Assembly: GCF_026151205.1 (NCBI RefSeq)
Contig: NC_087074.1
Coordinates: forward strand, 14,440,167-14,504,166
From: Bolinopsis microptera
Taxonomy: Eukaryota; Ctenophora; Tentaculata; Lobata; Bolinopsidae
DNA length: 64,000 nt
Reading direction: 5' to 3'
In this document: positions 10,750 through 23,657 of the stretch, piece after piece
How positions within the stretch are numbered: position 1 is the first letter of the stretch
How the letters are laid out: every line of letters begins with the position of its first letter
The notes under the pieces: generated by a model
The model's input: only the letters and a program-made list of their open reading frames with translations
Databases searched by the model: none
What the model was told of the DNA's origin: nothing
Made by a program: the position numbers and the translations under genes

Positions 10750-12500
10750 TTCGATTTCGATTGAACAGTAGTTTGAATTAAACAGTTGTTCGCCTAGAAT
10801 TTGAGAAAAAGAACAGATGTGAGGATTAACGAGAATTTTTAAGTGTGTACGCAATTGCATGTTAAACTCCATGATTTTATATTTGGCAGTTTAAGATGGA
10901 TAGATGAAGCCAAAATGAGGACGACAATGCGAGACTTTCAATAAAGAAATTACCAATATCCTATGACACCATGACATGACACCATATAAATTGTGTCAAA
11001 GAGCATTGAGCACGACTAAGGTCCCGGGTGAATGTCAACCTAATCAGGTATGAGGTAATGAGAAATAATGCTAGCTCTATGCCTTATTCTTTCTCAGAAT
11101 CAGTAACACTATCTATATATATAGTGCAACGTAATGATCAGGCTTTCCGATAAAAGATATTTACCGGCAACTTTCTTAAACAATAATCACACATTGATTT
11201 ATTAAGTCTATCGGTCAGAGAACAGAAAACAGGGATGTGCTACTTAAAACACACGAAATAACTGGGACCAGTGCAAATACGTAAAGTCATATTTTACCTG
11301 ATTGTTAGTAGAGTCAGTTTAGTTTACTCCATGTCTAATGTCTATGATAACTAGGATGAAGGATGCTTCGTCATAAAGTAAATCGTAGACGTGATTGCAT
11401 TGACACTGACAGATGTACCAATAACCAAAGGTTCAAATAATCAAAAGTGAGCTAATATGTTCTTCGCAGATGGATGAATAGAGAACTAAGTGCTGCAGAT
11501 TGATCATTAAATATCACAAAAGAGCGACACTAATGACTAAAAGCATTGTAAACTAACATGGTACGATAGCATGATACGATAGCACACTAGTTAGACCAAG
11601 ACAAAATAGATGAAATTGCAAAAGTGAAACGGAAAATAAAAGCCAACACCACGTATAGCAAGATAATAATGTTAATTATAACGAGGATCGAGAGGTACTG
11701 AGGTAGTCATGACAATCGCAGTTTGCTAAAAACGTCGGTGAATAGTATTCATAAACAGCCAATGATCAGCTATAATAGTACGGTTTATTTTACACGGTGA
11801 CTCGTTCTACTTGAAACTGTCTCAATGGTAACAGAGTTTAAAATGTTCTTACTCTTAGTCTTAGTCTTACAGGAGATCTACACGGTGAATGTAAGTGGGT
11901 CTGGGAATCTATGGCGTAAGACTCTACGGTGGAAAACTTTACGGTGGCGCCGTACAAAAACAACAGGTGTAAAAAACAGGACTATTAGGTGGCAAAGTCT
12001 ATAATCAGGCATGAGATAGTAAGATAAAGAACTTAAGAAATAATGCGAGCAAACAAATGTTATATTTTTTTATCGATATTGATAAATTGGCAGGTGTCCC
12101 TCATTAAATTTATGAGTTACAGGAGTTGCAAGAGTGGCAAATTCGAATTCGAAACAATAAATTTGGATTAAACAGTTGTTTGCCTAAAATTTGTGACAAA
12201 GAACAGGCAAGGGGATATACAAGGATTTCTAAAGTTATGATATTACACGATATAAATTGTGTCAGTGGTCACATAAGCCTGTCCTATCCCAGGTAAATAT
12301 CAATATATAATCAGGTACTAGATAGTAAGAAATAATGCGAGCTCTCAGCATATATCTCAGAGTCTGTATCACTATCGAAATATATTGTGGATTGTACGAC
12401 TGAAAGATGAAGTTTATTAAATTCCGAGACAAAATATTTAACGGCAGCTTCCTGAGAACAGAACACGGGGATTTGAAACTTAAAACACACGAGATAGCCG
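10750..12500 (+). repeat. Diverged direct duplication
   Basis: The block at about 10770-11250 recurs at about 12160-12490: ATTAAACAGTTGTT(C/T)GCCTA, a GAAATAATGC(T/G)AGCTCT segment and matching flanks around AAAACACACGA. A block at 9895-9980 (ACTTGAGACTGTCTC) likewise recurs at 11775-11850. This indicates serial segmental duplication of the region. Confidence 0.65.
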
Positions 12501-13142
12501 GAACCAGTAAAGTGAAGCTATATTTTAAATAATTATTCTTAGAAGACTGTTTATGGTTTAGTTGACTCTGAGATCAAACCTTCACTACAAGAGGCTTCGT
12601 CATAAAAGTAAAAGTTGAAAGTATACGTGATCCGGATGCAATAACAGATATATTAAACGTTCAAATCATTTTACACCTACGCTAAAAACTTGTCCACCAA
12701 CACTGTACAAACTACAAAAACATTTGATTGGCAGACGGATAGATAAAGAACGAATTATGAACTATAGACCACAGAATGATCGTTGAATATCATAAAAGAA
12801 CGGCACATGTGCACAACACACAAAGGCGATATGAACTGATATGGAAGTTAGACCTAGGCAAAATTGAAAGAATCGCACTAACTGGGCCGCGCTCAGCCTG
12901 TCATTCCGCCTAATCTCTATTAATGAACATAATAGCCTGGGGTCCTCAGGTAAAAGCAAGCACTGATAACAGAAACAAAGAATCATATTTCACTTGTGTT
13001 GTTCCGTTCACCAAAACAAGTGCTAACAGACTAGATGGTTGATGAAATAAGCCTCTTGACTCCCATTGTGTGAAATTACTAACACTAGCAGTAACCGGTG
13101 TTTCTTTAAGGTGGGGTCAAGAGAGACAGACAATAACACACG

Positions 13143-13252
13143 GAATTAAAGAGGAATTAAAGAGGAATTAAAGAGGAATTAAAGAGGAATTAAAGAGGAA
13201 TTAAAGAGGAATTAAAGAGGAATTAAAGAGGAATTAAAGAGGAATTAAACAT
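13143..13252 (+). repeat. 12-bp tandem repeat (GAATTAAAGAGG)n
   Basis: About nine near-perfect copies of GAATTAAAGAGG. No coding link. Confidence 0.95.
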
Positions 13253-13253
13253 G

Positions 13254-14722
13254 AAATTACCAAGGAGAACACTAACGAACTCGTCTTGGCTATACATCAA
13301 TTAGAAAATGTTATTTATTAAATTTGAGATTTTTACACAACTTGGCCCATTTAGATGAGCTATACAATACTCTGTAAAAGATAACATAATATAGAATATA
13401 ATTGTCTGGGAGGATGACTGTAAAATTTGGGGAAAAAAGTATCCTGTGGTTAAACAAAGCACAGATACTAACAGAAACAAATCAAACGTTTGGTTCGATC
13501 CACACTACTGATATGTAAGATCAGACACAGCAAATTATGACGCTCTCAAAGCATTTCACAATAAAGGATAATTTATTATATAGATAAATTATTAACAGGA
13601 AAATTGTTTTAATTTTGGTTCATCGAATGTTTTATATCAGATGTTGATTTCTTAAAGATAGGTGTATATTTTTGCTATTATTTCTATGAAAGGGGAGGTA
13701 CGGATAAAGTACCAAACCTTATTGTGTATATTTGGTTGCAACTCCGGTAAATGATGAAACATGTCTCTTATGAGAGTGATACCGTGAGTTGCTTCCTTTT
13801 TTTTTTAATTAATTTATATAGATTAACTCCCGATTTCAATTCAGGGAGACTAATCTATTCTTGCAAAAATGTTAAAACAAACTAAATATTTTACAACATC
13901 TAGGATTAAGGACAAAGTGACTAATATAGAGTACGAGAACACATGATTTCCATCACAATGCGATCTATTAAATAAGTAATAACTAGGATTAAATATCTTA
14001 ATCCATCATCAAAGATTGTACAGTATGAATATCAGACCATTAAAGCGTTTTTCTACGATCCAATTCAGAATTTTGACACTAACTGTAAAGGAAAAAGGTG
14101 CAGGGCAGAACTAATCTATAGATCACATCTAAGAGATTTCTTTCGATCACAGGCCTTCTTTGAAAACGACAAAAAGTAGCCGGGCCCGAACAGGCAGTCC
14201 GAAAGAAAAAAAACTACAAACAGACAGTATAATGGTCAACATCAATCTGACATATTTTGTTCCTTCTGAACCCTGAACCTCTTGATTTGGATTTAAGTAA
14301 CACGATCTTAGTTCGGAAATTTAATTCAAATGCATAGCATGAGTATATAAAAGAAAATCTTCAGATAACTGCAAACTGATTGACAAACTAAACCATCCCT
14401 CATCAGAGTGGTAGTCATGACAGGACCATGTTACTTTGATATTAAGTATAGCTAACATCTTTCGCTAGGGTCTTTAAACGAAGTAAATGTCGGGCAGCTA
14501 AATATAAACAAGTGTAGACAACTGGACGATTTTTTAAAAATGTCGTTCGAGCAATCGAAAAGGTCATCAAAATATATCTTAACTACAGGAACAACATAAA
14601 CATGAAGGAGGTACCGAAGTTACTGTGCAGTGTGATAACAGTAATATTATAACACGAGGTGCAGTGAGCAGCACATCACTGATGACACTCATATCGCTCG
14701 ATTTTACAATCCAATAATCAAA
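13254..14722. other. Gene-free stretch
   Basis: AT-rich with a T run near 13798-13806. No coding, RNA or mobile-element signal recognised. Confidence 0.5.
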
Positions 14723-14975
14723 TTTTACAATCTAACTCAGCGCGCGGCTCCTCTAGCTAATACGTTACTTTTCTCCAATTGGCAGTTTGCGTGCACGTGT
14801 CTTTTCTGAGGCCCCAATTGGTTCTAAATGATCACGTGAATGCTGGTCACGCGCACATCAACTTCCAATGAGCGTACTGCCATTTTTTCTGAGGCGATGG
14901 AGGTCGTAAATCACTCAGCCCGAATAAAGATTTGGCGGAATGACAGGCTGAGCGCGGCCCAGTAACCCAAGTTAT
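14723..14975 (+). mobile_element. GC-rich dispersed repeat, MITE-like copy
   Basis: Starts near TTTTACAATCTAACTCAGCG and ends GAATGACAGGCTGAGCGCGG-CCCAG. The same arrangement (CGCGCGGCT...TAC..TTACTTTT, GCGTGCACGTGT, ATGCTGGTCACGC, AATGAGC, CTCAGCCCGA, GCCTGTCA) occurs at 45372-45800. Its end, in the opposite orientation, occurs at 8233-8360, 12878-12965 and 40411-40480. No transposase or clear target duplication was identified. Confidence 0.6.
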
Positions 14976-17942
14976 ACGTGTTTTAATATCAAAAAATGTC
15001 CAATTTTTTTGTATCATTTTTAACTAATATCTTTTTCAAATCGCTGCCACATCAAAATTATTTTACGAAAATACATTAAATTTTTACAGAAAGCAAGCTT
15101 AATCGTTTTAGAACTAAATTAAAAAAGAATTTAATGTAAAAATGTTAAAACTTTAAAATTATCAATGGAATAAATTGCCAACGTCCAAATATGTGTGAAA
15201 TACGACGGAGAGCGGTCACGACACTGCGCGCAGCGGTGTGTGCATTGCAAAAGTGTACAAAGGACGAAAAATGGTTAATTTATTGCTTAAAATGCATATT
15301 ACTCCTAAAATATTGAATATTTTGAAATAATTCTTACAGGATCGTAATGAACTTAGTCAGACGCAACTTTTGGTACCAAAATTATAATATTTAAAGCAAC
15401 AAATTTTTCAATTTTGTTCAATTTTACACAGATGTTCAGATTAAAAACTTTTGAAAAAAATTCCTTTAAATCTTAAAATATTAGTACTACAAGCTTCGTC
15501 TCGATGCGCTGATTACGATACCATAATAACTTGTGATAATAATTGAAAATGTGAAAGTTATAGGCCAAAAACTAAAAATTTCCGCGAAAAAAGCACGCGC
15601 GGCGAACAAGCGCCGTGTAGCTTTTTTTCCAAAAATTGCTACACGGTGGATTTATTTTATTCACATTTTTAGACAACTTTTGGTACCAAATTTATTGAAA
15701 TCGGAGAAAAAAAGCATCAAATAATGCTTCTCGCAACCACGATAGATCGTCGAAATGCACCACTGTGCCTCACCGAGCTGCGAAGGATTGACATCGTGAA
15801 TCAATTTTGCTTCGCATCGTTGATCGTTGCTCTGCTTCGATCGTTGCTCTGCAACGATCTCGATGGGTTGACATCGTCAACCAAACGTTGGGGCCGTCTA
15901 CCAAATTTGAATGACATACAATAACAAGAAATCATTGTCATACGTTGTATGACCCGCCGCGCACGAAGTGCGCGGCTCCCCCTGTATCGTCAGAACGATA
16001 AAGGGGTGACATAGTGAAACGACCGTGGGGGTCGCAACATGATACAAAGAAATCAAACATATAGGAAAGAAAAATTTTTTTTAGGAAAGAAAAATTTTTA
16101 TTTACCACAAAACAATCAATACATAATGTTATATTCATAAATAAATTCAAATTTCAATTTCAAACACATATACAGTACGCCGCGCACACAGCCACAATTT
16201 AAAATTGTTCAGAAATTCGTAGGTCAGCTGTAGGCGCCGCGCACATGATCTATTTAATTGTTATCTTATAATACATGTCAATACGTATCTTACAATTACA
16301 TGTCACATTTCTTAATTTCTAGAGCCAAAATTTCAGAAGCAAATAATTTAAAAGATATTTCTGTCGTTCACGCAGTACAGGCCGTGAACACTGCGACCTA
16401 ATTAATATAATAATGGAGAGATTCCAAAAAACCGCGCGCTCGTTATTTGTGATTAAATTGAGTGCGCGCCACTGTCAACCGCAGTACCGCTCAAGCATGA
16501 AGTACTAAGCGGTACGCAGTTTGCGTGAGGCGTAGACATTTGTAGCACACGTTTCATTCAACTAATCCATTATGTGACATGTAATTATATTAAAGCAAAA
16601 AGAATATTAATTTTAGTAATAATTGACGTAAACATATGTGTTTAAATAACATCTATAATCTAGCGAGTTACTAATACCATTTGTTTGTATTATTGATTAT
16701 ATATGTTTACACTAGCCTATATTATGATGGAGATATACAATGCATTATATAATTGCTCCAATATTCAACACTGCTAAACAACAAATACCTACTCGCCCAT
16801 CGATGAAGCAGTCGCCAAAACAAAGCTCAAAGTTAATATATCCTCGTACTTCGTTTTGGAAACTGTAGAATTCCAATAAATAATTAGTGTTTCAATTGTG
16901 TATTCGATGGGCAAGCACTCGCCACTCGAGGCCGAGACAAACGGCACCAGCTCCGCCCTGCAACATGAAGTAATGTAAGCAGTAAGGCGGGGCGGTGGTG
17001 TGCGCCGTTTATACGGCCCACAGCACGAGACATTTTGAGCTCCAAGACTTAAGACTATAAAAGTCCCGAATTAAACATAGCGACTTACTATCGTCAGCCG
17101 TCAAAAATTTAGAAGTTGTATGTTATAAACTCTACACCTGCTATCAGTATAACATGTAATTTAGTTTGTTATTGGCTAAATTTTCAACTCGATTAAGCGA
17201 TGCAGACGGATGAACTAGGCTTCTCCTCCGTCAAAAACACAATGAGAGGGGGTTGTGGAAGGACACGAACACTATTCGTTAACTCGTACCCCGGGTACCC
17301 CCTAGAACCGTGTCCCATCAGAGAGAGCCCATCACCCGTCAGATCGAAAACAGTGTTTTAGTTTTGATATATGCTGTACCAATTACAATAAATGGTAAGT
17401 CAAGGCTGACGTTGGTAGCAAAATATAAAGTGACACGTCACAACAAAATAACCAATACACACTACACACTATATATACGCTATAACTATTGTACACAGTA
17501 CACAGTATAACTTAAATATAAAATATAAACAAGTTACAAGAGACAAAAGAGTTTACAGAAGAGTTTTACATCGGCTCAGCACCGCCAGGACATTGGCTAT
17601 ACACGTGGGTCAATTAGTTTGATTTGGTATGGCTCGACCGGGAAAGTGGTCGAAATTAGTGCTCTTAATGAGTCATCACTGTCGTCTGAATATTAGAGCG
17701 GGAACTTCCCAAGGTTCGGCCGACGCGACAACGCGCACAGCATCGGCGCGCAATGCTATGCGAGTGCCCATATTACTGTGTCATTCGGCGGTTGCGCTCA
17801 GCGTAACTGGGAATGAGTTGTATGTTGTTTACCTAAATTCAAGCATGGTATTCATAGATAAGCTTGTCAGTCAGTAAGTGCTTAAGTGGGAATAACGGGC
17901 AAATGAATATCACTTCATAATCAGAATTCAGTGAAATTTCTG
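14976..17942. other. Gene-free stretch
   Basis: Low-complexity AT-rich DNA with a few GC-rich islands (15590-15660, 15955-15980 with a small CCGCGCACGAAGTGCGCGG hairpin, 16920-17000). Short open frames here carry no recognisable domain. Confidence 0.45.
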
Positions 17943-20900
17943 TCACACACCATCAGTTCCATACCGGTTTTGAGCTCTTAGAAGTGACTGTTTAAGTAAA
18001 TTCTTGACAGATCCGCATGTAGAGGTGAAATTTAACGGGCCAACTTTACGGAATTCGTTCCAAAGCCATGCAGATTTATAAATAAATTGATTAGTTGGAG
18101 AGGGTGTAATGAACAGATTATCTTTCCTATTTGATATGTTGAATAAGTAGTATAACGAAATTGGTACTCGTGACTTAATGATCTTGAAAAGTTCCATTAA
18201 ACAACGGTATCGGTACAGGTTCTCTGTAACAAGTAATTCATGTTTTGTGAATAGAGGCTTAGTGGACTCTTTAACATAGAATTCAGATCCTAGACGTTGA
18301 GAATTAATTGGTCTTGCTCTAGCACATGTCTTGAATTTGTCTACATAAGCTTCATAGTCTCCAAATAGAATCCTGATACACTTCTTTTGAGTAATAAATA
18401 GCGGTTTTAACTGATTATTGGGAATACCTCCCCAGACAGAAATAGCATAACCTAGGTGTGATTCAAAGAGGGAATGATATATTTGCTTATATAGTGATTC
18501 TGGTAAGCATTTCTTAATACGGTAGATACGTCCACAAGCACTTCTTAGTTTCTTGTTGAGGGATGAAATATGTGGTTTCCAGCTCAATTTATCGTCCATG
18601 ATTACTCCGAGAAATTTTGTCTGACTTACACGTTTAATTATTTTGTTATTATTGGACAAGTTTTGGCTATTTATATCGGCATCTAATTCGTTATTATTAC
18701 GTTTAGAGGGAGAAAAATACATGTAACAACACTTCTTTACATTAATGTGCAGTAGGTTAACTCCCATATACTTGTTTACGGCCTGTAGTACTTCATTAGC
18801 CAATTCGTATACTTTATTTCTCGAATCGGCAGCGACAAATATATTAGTATCGTCTGCAAATAAGACAAATTTACCCTTTTTAGTTATATTGCATATGTCA
18901 TTGATGTACAGTAGGAAAAGTAGAGGTCCTAATACACTACCCTGAGGGACCCCGAATTCAACCGGTAATTCATCAGATTTGGTATCCAAAACGTTTACAA
19001 ATTGTTTCCTATTAGACAAATAACTAGAGATAAGATTCAGAGCATTTCCTCTTATGCCATAGTTGTTTAACTTTGTAGTTAGTTTACAGTGGTCTAGAGT
19101 GTCAAAGGCTTTTGAGAGATCGATAAAGACCCCTAGGACATGTTGCTTTTTACTAATTAACGATTCTATATGTTCTACAGAGTAGTTCAGTGCATGGCTG
19201 GTGGAGTGTCCTTTTCTAAGCCGAACTGGTTTTCATGTATTATACCCCTTGGAAGTAAGGAAACTATAGAGCCGCTTATATATTAACTTTTCTAGAATTT
19301 TCCCGAATACAGGTAGAGTTGATACTGGTCTATAGTTTTCTAAAAGCTGTTCATCTTCTTTTTTGTAAATGGGGCTGATTCTCCCCAGTTTTTAATTCAT
19401 CGGGAAAGTGGCCTTCTTGCATGCATTTATTAAAGTATCTAGCTAAGTACGGTGCAGTAATTTGACACGACTTCTTGATCACATGAATAGGTATGTCACT
19501 AGATTTTCCCGTTTTTTAGTTCGTTTATGATCTCTTTAATCTCAATACAGTCACAATCACAAAGAAAAATACTGGACGTAACTGATGTGGGCAGGTAATC
19601 AGTAAATGACGGCAGGGAATTTATTCTTAAGAAGTCACCAGAGTAAGCTTCGTTCAAGTTAGCTGCAATAGAGGCAAAGTATTTATTGAACTCATTTGCA
19701 ATTACACGCCGATTAATCACACGCTCGTTATTTATCACAAAGTTAGGTTTAATCTCACGTCTCTTCTTACCACGCAGTTCATTAATTATCTGCCAAGTTT
19801 TCTTACTATCTCCAGCGCATTCTGTAATCTTAACACCATGATACTTACGTTTGCAGAATTAATAAGGTGGTTTAATAACTTCCGGTGTGCCTTAAATTCT
19901 TCATGACGTGTTACTTTATTTGTACAATTAAAACAAAGGGTAAGACAGTCTGCATGGTTGGTTGAAGAGGCGTTGAGGCATTTCTTCTTAACTGCCTTTT
20001 TCCACAGGTCATAAAGCTCATGTTTTCTATTTATAGAGGCAATCAGGCCTGATGTAATCCATGGATTATTCTTAGCAGTACGTTTAGAACACTTAGGCTG
20101 GTTTAGTTTACATGCACTGTCTAGTTGATGATTAAATACAGTGAAAAAAATTACTGAAGTCTTCTGGTGGATCACTAGTTAATTCACTGTCTAGTACTTC
20201 CACAAATCTGTCCACATTTTTTGCACAGTAGTCATAGTACTGGAAATAGTTTTGTTCATGAACCTCAGTACTGACTAGGGGTGAGTTGAATATGTTAAAT
20301 ACAGCATGGTGGTGACTGATGCAGGTACTAATTGTTCCAGAGCAGATAGAGTTCTCTATGTTGTTGGTGAGTATGTTGTCAATGCATGATTCGTTACATC
20401 CTGGTTTATGATGCGTGGAAGTAGAAATAAGTGGTGATAAACCTAGACCTAGAATAAGGTTTTCAAAGTCTTGAACAAGTTTACTGTTTTCATCATGGAG
20501 ATTAATGTTAAAGTCACCTAGTATGTAAACATTCTTTTTTGGGCATGATTCAATAATTTTTCTAAGTTCATTTAGTGCCTCTGAGGAGTCCCCACTAGGA
20601 GGACGGTACAGTACTCCTACATGTACAGGTTCATCATGTTGAATAGTAATAAATAGGGTTTCAAGATTTTTGGTTACCCATGATAATTCTTCGTTTACAA
20701 CTCCGTTTAAGTTCGTCCTTTAAGTACAATGCTACTCCACTTCCCTTTGCTTTATTGATATGTTTGTCCTGATAGAAACAATTGTACCCCTCTAGATGGT
20801 AGACAGTGCTTTCCTCTATTCCAATATTGGTTTCAGCAAGTCCAATAATTTTAAATTTTTCGGCTAATCGGTTTAGTTCCATGCTAAAGGCATCAAAATT

Positions 20901-22060
20901 TGTTTTATTACCATCTATGTTCTGGAAAATCGTGGAGCAGTTGCTTGCAAAACACGGTTTGATATGTGTGTTAAAGTCCTTAATTGTATAGGATCTACAG
21001 TTTTCCAAAGCATCGGACATCTTTTGGATACATGGGTCACAGTCATTAACTTCAGGATTGGTCATTACTTTAAAAGGATTATATTTTTTAGATATGGAAT
21101 GTTTACACTCGTTGCAGTAAAAGTTGTCATTGATAACTTGCGCTTTGGAAGGATTAAAACATTTGGCATGGAGAATACTATTGCAGTTAAAACATTCAAA
21201 GAGGGGAAGCCCTAATCCAATATTCTTCAGACAGTGACTACAAATTTCCTTTTGAACACGATTAACCATACCTGTTAACCGTTCCGTCCCCTCCGCTGCA
21301 GTGCAGGCGGGCCACTAGCCACGTTGCTGTATAGCCGTCCATTGACTTTGCCGATGTGTTTTCTTCTGTCTTCTCCGCCATTTAACCTAATAAATACAGA
21401 TTGTTTAATGAGTCCAGCAAGGACTCTTGCCCCTAACTTGTTAGTGGCAGTATGGTGGCAGTTACGAAACTCGAGAGACTGTGGGATACTGAAGGGAAAG
21501 GAAGCAGTTCTAACGAGCTCTTCTCAAACACAAGGATATATCTTGTGAACTCGGCTAGTATATATGAAACATTTGTCACGGAGTTGTAGAGGGAGTTATG
21601 TGCCTCGCCGGGCTAAAGTAGTGGATGACTTTGCTGTACGGCAAGTTAAACAAGGATCTGAAACTACTAGGTTCCGTACAGACTCAACTCTGCACCCGTG
21701 TCAATATGTTCATTATATGCAAGCCTCTTGATTTATAATCACCGAGTCTAGTAATTGTTTAAGAGAGTTCTCTGGCAGTTACGAAACTCGAGAGACTGTG
21801 GGATACTGAAGGGAAAAGAAGCAGTTCTAACGAGCTCTTCTCAAACACAAGGATATATCTTGTGAACTCGGCTAGTATATATGAAACATTTGTCATGGAG
21901 TTGTAGAGGGAGTTATGTGCCTCGCCGGGCTAAAGTAGTGGATGACCTTGCTGCGGCAAGTTAAACAAGGATCTGAAACTACTAGGTTCCGTACAGACTC
22001 AACTCTGCACCCGTGTCAATATGTTCATTATATGCAAGCCTCTTGATTTATATCATCAAT
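17943..22060 (-). mobile_element. Degenerate non-LTR retrotransposon (PHD finger, endonuclease, reverse transcriptase)
   Basis: Minus-strand element with its 5' end near 22060 and coding region 21269-17943. Seen in order: a PHD-type zinc finger (Cys10, Cys13, Cys26, Cys29, His34, Cys37, Cys52, Cys55 from the Met at 21269); an APE-type endonuclease start (LAETNIGI, GSGVALYLK); then, in shifted frames, GDFNIN-like endonuclease and linker regions (20520-19500); and reverse transcriptase (KAFDTLDH, GVPQGSVLGPLLFLLYIND, FADDTN) with its C-terminal tail from about 19220 to the stop at 17943. Frame changes near 20660, 20160, 19740-19500 and 19225 make it non-functional. The layout fits the CR1/Jockey-like group of endonuclease-bearing LINEs; the exact clade is not decided. 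Confidence 0.85.
21461..22052 (-). repeat. 317-bp direct duplication in the 5' region of the retroelement
   Basis: Units start at 21461 and 21778 (period 317), each beginning GTTACGAAACTCGAGAGACT and ending near GCAAGCCTCTTGATTTAT. They differ by few substitutions plus a 3-base gap (CTGTACGGC versus CTGCGGC). They lie directly upstream of the PHD-endonuclease-RT frame, as 5' UTR monomers do in some LINEs. The promoter role is inferred. Confidence 0.85.
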
Positions 22061-22190
22061 AATTATATATGGATTTTGTTTATTACAATTCCGTCACAAC
22101 TGCTGATAGAAGAAAAATAAGGACAAGCAATTGGACGGACAGAATTGTAACCAACAAAAACACATTTCTGAGACTCATAAGACTGATGAG

Positions 22191-22447
22191 CTAGTCTGGC
22201 CAGACTGTATCAGCAGCCCAGAGGTACTTGATCAGATTGGCCTTAAAAGTAGAAATCTGCTCTGACTGCCGGATACATACTGGTAGACTATTCCATTTCA
22301 GCATAGATCTATGAAAGAAGCTATTTCGAAAGGCATCCGAACAGGGCCGGGCACAGTGGTACTCATGTAAGTTGAAGTATCCGACCTATCAATTATTTGA
22401 GCATTGTGCCTAGTGTATCGGGTGCCCTCTGGACGAGAAGCCTCGAA
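22191..22447 (-). pseudogene. Relict C-terminus of a non-LTR reverse transcriptase protein
   Basis: The minus strand reads SFFHRSMLKWNSLPVCIRQS then ISTFKANLIKYLW up to TAG at 22193-22191, the typical end of CR1/Jockey-type RT proteins (W-N-S-L-P ... F-K). Further upstream, RPEGTRYTRHNAQIIDRSDT lies in a different frame, so the copy is broken. Confidence 0.7.
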
Positions 22448-22450
22448 AAA

Positions 22451-23553
22451 TCATCAAAAAACGAGGTCCAAGATTTTCAAAATCGAATAAAAATTTTTTA
22501 AAGGCCTATCTCAAAATTCCATCCGGCTTATATCTTCTAAATGGTCCCTAGAACATATCCTGAAAGTTTCAGAGTGATTGCTCAAAACATGTAGGAGAAG
22601 ATAGATTTTTAGAGTCGATTTTCAGGACGCGATCAAAAGTCCCTTGTGCAATACAATTACACACAAGCGCTGACCTTTGACCGGCAATAATTTCGGCTAG
22701 GAACAATATTTTTCTATGGGATTAAAAGCATCTGATAGACATCACTCCCCTCTATTAGAAACAACTAAAAAATCAATTTTGAGACAATTTCCATGAGGAC
22801 CCCCCCTGCCCTCTTAAACTATCCTTTGACCTTATGGTATACATTACACGAGAATACTTTAGGTCGATGGTAGACTCTACCTACCCTTTCCGTCTTTTAA
22901 GGTAGGGTAAAATAAGGCTAACTAGCTATCAAGGTTTTGTTCATTACTTGTTCTACTGCCTCTTCGGACTAGCCCTTTAAATTGTTTCTGTCTAACCTGT
23001 ATTCAATCAATTTTATAAATAAAATGAATAATAAACTTGAAACTGCGCCTTAAGATACTGATTGTTAAAAATGATATAATTGTCGTTTTAATACAGTTCA
23101 CATGTTGACCCTGTTCATAAGAAACACCCCTAACATTTTTATCACAGTTGCAGTTGGTGAAAGGACCCAGGCGCCGTTAAGCTTTTATAAGCCTTGGTTG
23201 ACTGCTGAGAGTGGTGACGGGTTCGTCATTATTGATTATAGTATATTCAAAATCGGATAATATTGATACACTTAAGTTAAATTCAATTTTTAAGCTATAT
23301 TGTCATACAGCAGTTAAGTTACAACTGCTTGCTATACACAATATAATTATAAAATATGCTCGCTACATACTTTTATATATCACATGTACATATTAGCTCA
23401 TAATACCAACACAATTTAAAAAAACAATAGGCAAGAGATCCAAAACCAATTATACAAGCATAATACCAGGCCGAGACCAACATTTAACACATTTTCATCA
23501 AAAGCTGCAAGCTCATTATCGTGTGATTCCACTTTGACCCATTATTATGCAGT
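22451..23553. other. Gene-free stretch between retroelements
   Basis: Nothing recognised apart from AT-rich spacer DNA. Confidence 0.45.
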
Positions 23554-23559
23554 CACCTT

Positions 23560-23657
23560 CAGGCTGTGTCAATGGATCATGTGAAAAGTGTTATTGACAG
23601 GTTGTCCACAGGCTGTGTCAATGGATCATGTGAAAAGTGTTATTGACAGGTTGTCCA
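23560..23657 (+). repeat. Two-copy direct repeat of about 48 bp
   Basis: A unit containing GGCTGTGTCAATGGATCATG and TGTTATTGACAGGTTGTCCA occurs twice back to back, immediately before the CR1-like coding frame. Confidence 0.9.

Larger units (their letters stand above)
6389..13140. other. Gene-free AT-rich DNA with diverged duplicated blocks
   Basis: No credible coding region. Small open frames lack codon structure, domains and splice context. The identifiable content is old segmental repeats (listed separately), a GT run near 8161-8180, and two fragments of a GC-rich dispersed repeat near 8233-8360 and 12878-12965. Confidence 0.6.

Noticed and set aside
15533..15924. Two adjacent small plus-strand frames with basic residues
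   Set aside because: No domain, poor sequence complexity, and no supporting signals.
17629..17877. 82-codon plus frame near a GC-rich patch
   Set aside because: No homology recognised; likely chance opening.
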